DNA from: Myxocyprinus asiaticus
Taxonomy: Eukaryota > Chordata > Actinopteri > Cypriniformes > Catostomidae
Reading direction: 5' to 3'
NCBI RefSeq assembly: GCF_019703515.2
Contig: NC_059356.1
Span: 23,728,197 to 23,792,196 of the forward strand
Length of the DNA stretch: 64,000 nucleotides
In this document: positions 1 through 11,100 of the stretch, piece by piece
How positions within the stretch are numbered: the stretch's first letter is position 1
How the letters are laid out: each line of letters opens with the position of its first letter
Position numbers and translations under genes: made by a program
The notes under the pieces: model-generated
Told to the model about the DNA's origin: nothing
What the model saw: only the letters and a program-made list of their open reading frames with translations
The model's database searches: none

Positions 1-146
1 AAGTTTTGGAGGGCCTCAAAGTAGGATGCATTTGTACCAAAGTGGCTTAAATACAGTTAAATCCAAAGTTTACTGAAAAAACCATGTAAATGACTTAGAT
101 TTTTCCCCCCCACAAACACAGGAGCCATATTGTTAAAACAACAGTT
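1..146 (-). other. rps11: rps11 3' UTR and downstream flank
   Basis: The sequence just after the rps11 stop codon is AT-rich. A variant polyadenylation hexamer AGTAAA lies at 69-74 on the minus strand, which would give a short 3' UTR of about 90-100 nt, as is usual for ribosomal protein genes. The exact cleavage site is inferred. Confidence 0.5.
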
Positions 147-2012
<1,866 letters not shown>

Positions 2013-2110
2013 CTTCGCCAGCCGAGTTATAAAGAGGATTGCACATGCGCGAGGCAGACAGAAGAGAGGTTCTCACGGATATGACGAAAGAACGAGGGCG
2101 GAGCTAACTA
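2013..2110 (-). promoter_or_regulatory. rps11: rps11 5' UTR and core promoter with candidate TOP start
   Basis: A pyrimidine run CCTCTTT lies at 2031-2037 on the minus strand, about 20 nt ahead of the ATG. It fits the 5' terminal oligopyrimidine tract of ribosomal protein mRNAs that places translation under mTOR control. The tract runs directly into TATAA, so a transcript starting there would have a 5' UTR of about 25 nt. The start site itself is inferred, not shown. Confidence 0.45.
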
Positions 2111-3516
2111 AGCGGGACTTCTTTTGCTTTGTCATCTGATCTGGTTACAGTTTACCGCACTGAAATTGAGACGTTGATAAAGATAGGAGGAATTTCAGTG
2201 CTGATCGGAATGCAGTTTATTTCTACAGAGCACTCTATGAACCTGATGTAATTGATGTACTTAAACATATATAGGTTTATCATAAAAAATACAGCAGAAT
2301 ATTTAGCCTTTATAAATAATACAGCAGAAATGTGCTCTGGAATGCTGACAGCAACATTTAAAAGATAACTTTCAAAGGGAATCTATCCACAGTTTTCCTG
2401 AGCAACAACTGGGCAGTGCCATGATTATTCTAATTGCCTGTTTTCTGATTCTGGTCTCGAGACGCCACGTAAAAACCGCCAAAACCAGAGATGCAGAGAA
2501 GAACAACAACCATTTAAGTGTTACTTGGTGAAAAATTAATTTCAGACTCAACTTGTGCTGTTGTTGGCTGTTATAACAACTCAGAATAATTAATGATATC
2601 AAAGTAACTCACCTCTGAGCATCGCTTCATGTCATCTATACACTCATGTGGGGCACTGTCTTTTTAAAAAAACGGTCATTTCGACACTGTGAAGTATCAG
2701 CATGTTTTTTGACAATTTTTACAAATGTAATACCTTAAACATCACATTACCCGCTAAGTATATACGCCGATGCGAGTGAAAACACTGGAGACCGGAAATT
2801 GAAAACAGTCAAATCGTGGAACACTTCCACGTTCAGGAAAAATGTGGATACAAATAGAGTGTGATAGAGAAGTGATATCTTTGTTATCTTGATATCTTGG
2901 TTGAATATCAATGGCAGTGATATCTTGGTTAGTTCTCATACAAGAGCATCAGCACTTTGCTTATGTCCCTGACCTGCGTTCACTCTATGTTGCTGTGGCT
3001 TGACAGCTTTGTTTTTAATTCAGTGACCTACAGCATACACTATATATATTTTGATTTTAGGTACAGACTGCCCTCACAGTCCCACTAGTTTTTAGCTTGT
3101 AATTTGCTCTGTCTTTTGAACATATGCAAGTGTTGCGAATTAGTGCTCCAAATAAAGAATAGATGGAATTTCCATGCAAAACAGTCTAGGCAAATAGCCC
3201 CTTTTAAATGTTGTATTCCCATGTCAACATTCATATTGTTTTTGTTTGTTTAAAAAAAACAAAAACAAAAAAAAAAAACACTACTGGCCACTCAGTGCCA
3301 TAATACATATAACAGACAGTGCTCAACAACAAGGACGGTCCGCTGGCCCGGGGTCAGTGTGAGAGAGTTTTGTGCCAGTTGACGGAACTGTCACTTGCCC
3401 TGTGGGTCCAGTGCTGCATTATCACTGACTGTTGCATTTGTTGATGTTGTAAATGTGTTTTTTCAGTATGCCTTGCAACTTAAACATTTCGATGTGCTAT
3501 TACGAATTCTGCTAAT
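2111..3516. other. spacer without a supported gene
   Basis: No coding exon, RNA gene or clear transposon end could be supported here. The stretch is AT-rich, has an A-rich tract at 3252-3279 and an AATAAA-like motif near 3151. Short open frames have no recognisable protein content. Confidence 0.5.
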
Positions 3517-3720
3517 TTAAAAGGAATAGTTCACTCAAAAATGAAAATTCTCTCATGATTTACTCACCCTCATGCCATTCCAAATGTGTATGACTTTCTT
3601 TCATCTGCTAAACACAAACAAAGATTTTTAGAAGAATATTTCAGCTCTGTAGGTCCATACAATGCAAGTGAGTGGTGCCCAGGATTTAGAAGTTTAAAAA
3701 GCACTTAAAGGCAGCATAAA
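3517..3720. mobile_element. TTAA-type non-autonomous DNA element, left part only
   Basis: It starts with TTAA then AAGGAATAGTTCACTCAAAA and continues with the standard family text (ATTTACTCACCCTCATGCCA, then GTATGACTTTCTTTC). The same family is seen complete at 29459-30260 and 50140-50616. This copy stops at the following (TA)n tract, and its right terminus is not seen. Confidence 0.7.
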
Positions 3721-3721
3721 A

Positions 3722-3722
<1 letters not shown>

Positions 3723-3776
<54 letters not shown>
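3723..3776. repeat. (TA)n microsatellite
   Basis: About 27 uninterrupted TA dinucleotides. Confidence 0.95.
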
Positions 3777-3780
<4 letters not shown>

Positions 3781-3822
3781 TTATTCAGATGTGTTTTAAC
3801 ATGCTACTGATGTGGTTTGTAT

Positions 3823-4248
3823 CAGTGGTTCTCAATCAAGGGATCGGGACCCACTGGGGGCCTCAGCACACTTCCGGGGGGGGGGCCTCAAGATCTCTTA
3901 AAATTATTTAAATAAGGTAGATTATTATAATTTTTTTAATTCAACTAAAAAAAAAAGAAATAACTCCCTTTAATAACTTGATTTCTATGAAGAACTTACA
4001 GTTCTAGACATTTCTGGCATCACAAAATTTATCATGATTAATTGTTTTAATTACATTTACACTAGTAGTTTCTTACATTAAAAAAAACTTTGAAAAACAA
4101 GCTTTGTCATCATTACAGTAGAAGTATCTGAGGAAATATCTTATAATAGATATATCTTATAATATGAATATCTAATAGCCAACATTGGGGCCTTCGAATA
4201 TTTTCTCAGACAATGGGGGGCCTTGGAGTCAAACAGGTTGAGAACTAC
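3823..4248. mobile_element. hAT-like MITE remnant
   Basis: The left end CAGTGGTTCTCAA and the right end, read on the minus strand as GTAGTTCTCAACCTG, are the imperfect terminal repeats of a widespread hAT family. A G-rich run sits just inside the left end and a GGGGGGCC block just inside the right end. I could not see a target-site duplication, so the insertion is old or rearranged. Confidence 0.6.
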
Positions 4249-4385
4249 AAACAAATGTTTGGATGACATTTGATTAAAATTTCTTGAGGTGCTCTTCATT
4301 GTTGTAATACACAGATAGCAATCTAATTTAATAGTAGTAGTGTCTTTATTTATCCCCCTGAAATGTTTTTTATTCTTCTTCTTAT

Positions 4386-4431
4386 AACAATAATAATAAT
4401 AATAATAATAATTATTATTATTATTATTGAA
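4386..4431. repeat. (TAA)n/(TTA)n self-complementary microsatellite
   Basis: A run of AAT repeats passes directly into ATT repeats, which makes the tract an inverted repeat able to fold on itself. Confidence 0.9.
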
Positions 4432-4546
4432 CAATTTATCATGTACAAACAACATGGCAACAAAAATACATCTTTGCATTATAACAGTAGGATCAGGTGC
4501 ATAAAAGGACAAATAAAAACATACAAGAAATAATAACAATAAAATA

Positions 4547-4547
<1 letters not shown>

Positions 4548-4614
<67 letters not shown>
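4548..4614. repeat. (TA)n(CA)n microsatellite
   Basis: A long TA run ends in a short ACACACAC tract. An open frame across it on the minus strand is low-complexity tyrosine/isoleucine and not a gene. Confidence 0.93.
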
Positions 4615-4615
<1 letters not shown>

Positions 4616-4699
4616 GTATATAAGGGGCTAGGGATTTTTTGTAAATCATATTCTTCTATTCTGCTAAAAAGTTTTATTGGATTTTTATTTTTCATCACC

Positions 4700-5271
4700 T
4701 TAAAGGTGCTATATGTAATATTTTTACTGTACTAAATCATAAAATGACCATAATATGTCATTAGAGAATTAGGAAACTTGCAAAGTTGAAATACTGGCTT
4801 CTCCGATAACAATGCTACAGCCAGTATATTCTATTTTGAAGTTTCCATTACGGGCCGGAATTTCTGTTTATGTTTTGGCCTGTGTGATGCCGCCCACACA
4901 CCAAAAGTATTTCAACTCCGCCGGGTTGCTAGATTTGAACAATTTGCAGGCAAACAACACTGCGTGCTGCAGCCATGGAAGTCAGAAAACGAACTGATCA
5001 GAGATAACAGATTCCACCCGACCTAAAAAGCTTCGCCATCCGTCTAAAAACCACCATGACCAGAGGCGTAGTAAAACAAGGATAAATATTGGAGATGCCT
5101 TTGGAAGATGGAGACAGCTTAAAGCCCAGAAATCCAATTGCGTGTCAACATTCTGGCAACCCACATGAGCTTCGAGTCTGGGGCGGGGCAGACAACTGTC
5201 CAATATTTTGAATTTGGACTGCAGTACCCATTTCAAATGCTTGTTGTCAATCTTACATATAGCAACTTTAA
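4700..5271. mobile_element. TTAA-flanked non-autonomous DNA transposon
   Basis: The left end TTAAAGGTGCTATATGTAA (4700-4718) and the right end TTACATATAGCAACTTTAA (about 5253-5271) are near-perfect inverted repeats, each bounded by TTAA. The interior has no transposase. TTAA target sites are shared by piggyBac and Kolobok superfamilies, and I cannot tell which drives this family. Confidence 0.8.
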
Positions 5272-5335
5272 AGGAACAGTTCACCCAAAAATGAAAATTT
5301 GCTAATAATTTACTCACCCTCAGGCCATATTTGCT
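5268..5335. mobile_element. left end fragment of the GTTCACCC TTAA family
   Basis: It begins TTAAAGGAACAGTTCACCCA and is cut off by LINE sequence at about 5340. It shares its TTAA with the right end of the preceding element, so the two elements abut. Confidence 0.65.
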
Positions 5336-5339
5336 TCAT

Positions 5340-6342
5340 ATTTAAAGGATAGAACCTTTTCTGTGGAGACTGGCAACTATTCATCGTCTCATGCACCAGT
5401 TTTGTATGGGGTCCCACAGGGCTCAATTCTGGGTCCGGTTTTGTTTTCTTTATACATGCTCCCTTTGTATACAATTTTTAGGAATTATATTGTATCATAC
5501 CATTGTTACGCAGATGATACTCAGTGTTGCGTTCCCTTACATCCAAAGGATGTTTCAAGTCTACAGTGTTTATTTGATTGTCTGAGAGATGTTAAACATT
5601 GGATGTCAACCAACTTCCTTCAGTTAAACGAATCAAAGAGAGAAGTCTTAATTTTTGGCCCCTCTGCTTCTACAGAGATGGTTGCCAATAAATTAGGGCC
5701 TCTATCTGGTAACCTTCATACACATGCTAGAAACTTAGGGGTTAATTTTGATTCTGCTTTGACTAAACAGATCAATGCTGTGGACAGAAGATGTTTCCAT
5801 CAACTAAACAAAATAGCTAAAATTAAGTCATTCTTAATATCCAAAGATATGGAGTCTGTAATACATGCAAATTCAAACATCATATTCAGTTTAAATTATT
5901 ATTGTTTGTTTATAATGGTTTGCATGGTTTGGGTCCTCCATATTTTTCTGATCTTCTTTCATTTCATCATAATACATCCAGAGACCTCAGATCAACCAAT
6001 AGTCTACGGTTGACTGTTCCAAGGACACGTCTCAAACTGAAAGGAAATCGAGCCTTCTCAAAGGCTGCTCCACAGCTCTGGAATAATTTGCCACTTTACA
6101 TAAAAACTGCATCAACATATGATGATTTTAAATCTCTTCTTAAAACTCATTTATTTATTATTGCATATGATCACAAGTAGGTGCAGTGGTAAAAAAAAAA
6201 AAAAATGTGTGCATTGTCTGTAATTGTGTTTTGTGTCCTTATTTTAATTATTACGTTATTTCTTTAAACTCTGTACAGCACTTTGGCCAACAGCTGTTGT
6301 TTTTAAATGTGCTTTATAAATAAATATGACTGACTGACTGAC
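5340..6342 (+). mobile_element. L2-type LINE, 5'-truncated and internally deleted
   Basis: The + strand frame from about 5363 encodes a reverse-transcriptase fragment with the signature GVPQGSILGPVLFSLYMLPL and the catalytic YADDTQ box, then TNFLQLNESKREVLIFG. After about residue 165 the frame is broken by a deletion. A second frame (5902-6180) gives the LINE C-terminal tail with RAFSKAAPQLWNNLP and FKSLLKTHLF. The 3' end has GTGCTTTATAAATAAATATG followed by a (TGAC)n tail, typical of fish L2 elements, which are thought to prime on their 3' repeats. The element cannot be active: the endonuclease and N-terminal RT are missing. Its poly-repeat tail touches the next fold-back element at 6343. 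Confidence 0.85.
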
Positions 6343-6994
6343 TGTATCGGAGTTTCTTTCTTCATCAAAACAGAATTTAAGATTTATAGGATTTCATTTC
6401 AGGCCTCCTCCTTTATACAATTCAAGTGAATGTACTCCATTTTTTGACAGTCCAAAATGCATATTTAGGGTGCATCAAAATAATCCACACGACAAAATGA
6501 TCCACACGAAGTTCTTCTGAACGCAAAAGATTGATTATTTTCATTAACAAAACAATACTTATATACTTTTTAACTACAAATGTTCACTTCTGTACATCTC
6601 TGTGACGCACGCTCACGAGAGGGATGACGTAAACTCGTTGGTAAGGTCACTCGTGGAGGAGGCAGGAAGCACGTCATTGTTTACAAATTTGCACAGACCA
6701 AGCACCGTTCACAAACCAAAACAGTCCAAAACAATTTCAAACACGATGTTGGAGGATTTTGAATTTAGAAGAGAAGAGGAGATTGAGTTTTTCGCCCAAA
6801 CCTACCTATTTGAGCCCGAATACACCTCTCATGAGCGTGTGTCACAGAGATGTACGGAAGCGAACATTTGTAGTTAAAAAGTATATCAGGAGGAGGCCTG
6901 AAATGAAATCCTAAAAATCTTAAATTCTGTTTTGATGAAGAAAGAAACTCAGATACATCTTGGACGGCCTTTTTTGGGTGAACTACTCCTTTAA
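6343..6994. mobile_element. long-TIR fold-back element, TTAA on the right
   Basis: The segment at 6348-6412 (GAGTTTCTTTCTTCATC ... GCCTCCTCCT) is repeated as its reverse complement at 6887-6950. A second paired block is 6564-6625 against 6825-6885. The right terminus is GGGTGAACTACTCCTTTAA, the standard TTAA-family end. The matching left terminus is missing where the LINE tail abuts, so the left end is truncated. No transposase is present. Confidence 0.75.
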
Positions 6995-7384
6995 GGGCTT
7001 TTGTATAAGAAAGAAACTCATTATGAAAAACACAAAACCTAGGTTTCACTTTCATGTACTTTGACGTGTGTATATAAAATTTTCCCAGAATAAGGATGTT
7101 ATTAACCAGAAAGTCGTCTTTGTCATTGTTCATAACAAGTCCATAAACAAAGTCCTTTTGAGAAAAGTTTTCAAGGTGAGGAACCTTTGGGTAAAGCCTG
7201 TCCTGTATATCAAGCCATAAAGCATCTGCATACATACAATGGAAAAATAAATGATCAGTAGTTTCAGTACTGTCACAAAATACACATTAACTGGTTTCAA
7301 TTCCAAATCTTTGTCGCAAGAATTCACTGGATGGATTTACTCCGTTTAAAATAACTTTGGGAGTTATGGGGAATATATTTTATT

Positions 7385-7785
7385 TTTTTTCTCCCCAATT
7401 TGGAATGCCCAATTCCCAATGCTCTCTAAGTCCTTGTGGTGGTGTAGTGACTCACCTTAATCCGGGTGGCCGAGGACGAATCTCAGCTGCCTCCACCTCT
7501 GAGACCGTCAATTCGTGCATTTTATCACATGGCTTGTTAAGCGCATTACCATGGAGACATGGCATGTGTGGAGGCTTCACGCTATTCTCCGTGGCATCCA
7601 CGCACAACTCACCACGCGCCCCACCAAGAACCACATTACAGCGACCATGAGGAGATTACCTCTTGTGACTCTACCCACCCTAGCAACTGGGCCAATTTGG
7701 TTGCTTGGGAGACCTGGCTGGAGTCACTCAGCATGCCCTGGATTCAAACTCACGACTCCAGGGGTGGTAGTCAGTGTCAATACTG
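7385..7785 (-). mobile_element. tRNA-derived SINE (family A), 5' head lost
   Basis: On the minus strand this matches the better preserved copy at 13621-14040: the middle part GCCAGGTCTCC...AACCAAATTGG, the GTAGAGTCACA block and the 3' tail with GGGAATTGGGCATTCC. The tRNA-like head (A box) is missing: the copy ends near the B-box region around 7785. Open frames in it are SINE sequence, not genes. Confidence 0.8.
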
Positions 7786-8111
7786 AAAAAAAACATTTTT
7801 TTTTTTTTTTTTTGAGAATTTAATTTAAGTCACAACCTCCAATTAAAAGTTGTGGGAGACACGGGGTGATGGGAATAAAATGAGTAAAAATTCCTTTAAT
7901 TAAACATAAAATAGAATTGGGGATGGCTTCAGTTATGGATTTGAATGTGTTCCGATTGCCAATTAAGTCATATTTAAGGCAGAAATTCTCATATGATATA
8001 ATACAGCCACTACTATCAACTAAACGAGTCACCAACCAAATACCTTTCTATAATTATTATTATTTGAACCGTACAACATGAATCTCGGGTGACTTCCTTC
8101 CTGTCAAACAA

Positions 8112-8119
8112 TGACGTCA
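8112..8119 (+). promoter_or_regulatory. palindromic CRE (TGACGTCA) upstream of bax
   Basis: A perfect 8-bp CRE sits 36 bp ahead of the bax ATG, within a CpG-containing stretch. CREB/ATF factors bind this site in other genes; its role here is inferred. No TATA box is seen, which fits a housekeeping-type promoter. Confidence 0.5.
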
Positions 8120-8154
8120 CAGACGGAAACATTCTCGCTCGTTTTCATTCTAAT

Positions 8155-11100
8155 ATGGCAGCGCCGTCGGGTGGAGGCGATACGGGTGAGTGCAGCTTTT
8201 ACGATTAAATAATGATTTTTGCCCGTAACACAAATGTTTAACAGAGTATGAAGTCGGGCGCTTTGGTTGACATCTGATCAGTAGTTTGTTAGCTCACTGC
8301 TGACCACTGTCACAACACCGCTGTCTGAAACATATCCGTACACATACCAATCACCGGACGAACAGCCGCACAGGACTGCTTATTTCTAACGAACCGCAGT
8401 GGAGTCATAACGCAAAAACAAACAAACAAACAAACACATCTAAATAGACTCTGGTTGCGTCTCAAAACCCTTTGAGTTTTTTACCTAGACAACATTCTCG
8501 GTTGATTCGTTCGGAACGCGCCTATGATGCCCAAATAATGGTGTCTGGGTAGGCAGCTCAATAGTGTTGCGTGTGACAGCCTTTGTGTGCTTGTGACGGT
8601 TGCGCTCATATGCTCGATACCACGATGTTGTTGATCTCTAGAAGAGGTGACATCATCGTTTCAGTGATGATAAGTTAGGAGGGGCTACTGAACACACACC
8701 GTAGCGGTATATGGCATTTGCAAGTTTCGAGTTGTCTTGCGTGTCAATTTAAATACTTGGATGAGAAGAAATGAAATAGATTTAGTGTTTTCAAGCATCC
8801 AGGCAAGTTTAATGGTGTCGTTATTTCTCCCTAGAATGTGAATTCACCAGATCTCAGATCAAAACTGTTCTTGTTTGGCATGTTGGTCGTCTAGTCATGA
8901 TCAGACCGAGATAGGAGCTGCCATAGAAATCACAGGTCTTCTAATAATTTGATCAGACTTTTATTGAAAGTTATGCATGATTTATTTGTACCTTCCAGTG
9001 ACATCTAAAGGTTGGTGACAGAACACAGTTTCAATATGCCTGGGTCTCAAAACCTAGTGCCTACCTAGACAGCATTTTAGGGCATCCTAAATAGGTAGTC
9101 ACATTATGTGATGCCCTCAGTGCGGTCTAGATAGACAACTAACTAGGTTTGGGGAGACAGCCTGTATGTTTTGTGTATGTGTTCACGAAAAGGTTTAAGG
9201 TCAGGTGTGTAGTTCTGAGATATCTTAAAGCTAAGTCCTTAGTTTTATTTGTATATTCAAATATGTGTAGACGGAAAGTTGTTATGAGAGTTCAGATTTA
9301 GCTTGAACAAGTTTCTTTCTGCATAGGACAGCCTATGCATATTAGTTTCTTTGCGTCAACATTACTCACCAGGAAACTGAAACCAAATGTGTACTGAATT
9401 ATACATATACTGCTGCTGAGTCATGTAACAAGCAATATGGAACTATCCCACTGCTAGATGCTTATCTGGACTGCGTTTCCCAAAAGCATCACAAGTTAAG
9501 TTAGAGACCATTGGCACCAATGGTTTCTACAGTCTACTTAGGCTTGCGATGCTTTTGGAAAACGCAGCTGTGCTCTTTTTCAAAACCAGACCTGTGTTTT
9601 TCAAGTAAACTGTGACTGTTTCATAAGAATTGTATTAAATTTTTTTAACAAGTTTGATTTATTAGGTGAAACAAATGTGGTCACACTCGCAGCGACAAAG
9701 CAACTGGATCTCGTTCATTTTCAGTGAGAGCTGGTGACTTCCAGTGACACAAGCAACAGCGACTAGATGTGTGCGTGTCCAGCGATTTGAGAAGGATATA
9801 GCTGCAGGCTGAGCTCCAAAAAGGGGCGGGAGCTCAAACAGCCAGCAAAGATATAGGGTGACCCTAACCTAAAACTTACCCTAAACAGTGGGTAGAAGTG
9901 GCACCCCCTTTTTGGAGTTGCTCCACGCACTTTTGAAGTAACCACGCCCACTTCCAGAGTTACTCCGCCCCCATTTGGAGATGCAGCAATACCTAATAGA
10001 CCTTTTTCACACTCCGGGTTTTGGAACGAGGAAGTAAATGATTGCAGGGTAAACTTTGACAGTGGTGAATGGGAGACCACAGCGAATATTATTTTCTCTT
10101 ACCCATTTGCTCCAAGAGCAAAATAAAAAATCCACTGTTACATTTGAATGACTTTCCAGAAGAAAAAGAAAATAGAGAGCGGTGGATTAAGCAAGTCAGA
10201 TGGGAAAAGATGCCAAATTTACTGTCACTCTCTCAGCAGCTGTAATAGAAACCCCCTCGCAGCTGTCGTAATTCATTTTTTAAAACTAATTCCAGGGTAA
10301 TATAACACAAAACATAATGTTATAAACTTACACTCAGTATTTTATAAAATGATCATATAAAATTTTTTGCTAGATTTACGCTGCTAAATAAGGCAGAAAC
10401 GTGTCATCACAGTCTGTGAAAAAGGTCTGTTGAGCAACTTGAGGAAGTTGAGAAAAGATCAACTTTATTCAAATGAGGAGCGACTTTCTGGAGTCTTTCA
10501 GTACTTTCCAGTAGGAGTGAAGATGGTGTCTGTGGAGCTCACATCACCCGTCTCCTTTGAAATAATGGAGTCGAGTGCAGGCAAGAGAGAGAAGTTTCTG
10601 TGAGCGATTTCACTGTTGATGTTCACTGTTGACACTATGATTTGTCTGTAACCACATACATGGATCTACTAAAAAATTATGCATGGAAAAGAAATTGTCA
10701 GCAGTCTGAGTGAGTTTGATTTGTACCTTGATACATCGTTTATCTTATTAGTGGTATGATACATTAAGCACTGCTGCAGTTGATATATAAACACTCTCCC
10801 CTGAAGAATGTGCATTTTAGAGACAAACTGATTCCTTGTCAAATTAGAATGATATCTTAGTTTGTAACAGTTCAAGGATGGGCAAGGAGGAGGCAGAAAC
10901 TGGGTGAACAGTAAACATAAAGTTTTATTGTCAAACTTAACATAAAACAAACATAAACAAACACAGACACACATGCAACGTGTCCGCGTGCGCCTCTCTC
11001 TCTCTCGAACTGGCGCCTCCGGCTCCCCTTTATCTCGCTCTCCCGCTGATCAGCTGATACAGTGCCGGCTGTGCATCATCACGGCCCGGCCACGCCTTCC

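Noticed and set aside
4141..4698. 185-residue open frame on the minus strand
   Set aside because: It runs through (TA)n and (TAA)n microsatellites and a hAT remnant; the peptide is repeated YI and N/Y runs.
9471..9567. microRNA precursor
   Set aside because: The full-length near-perfect palindrome is typical of a MITE and no mature-like conserved arm is recognised.
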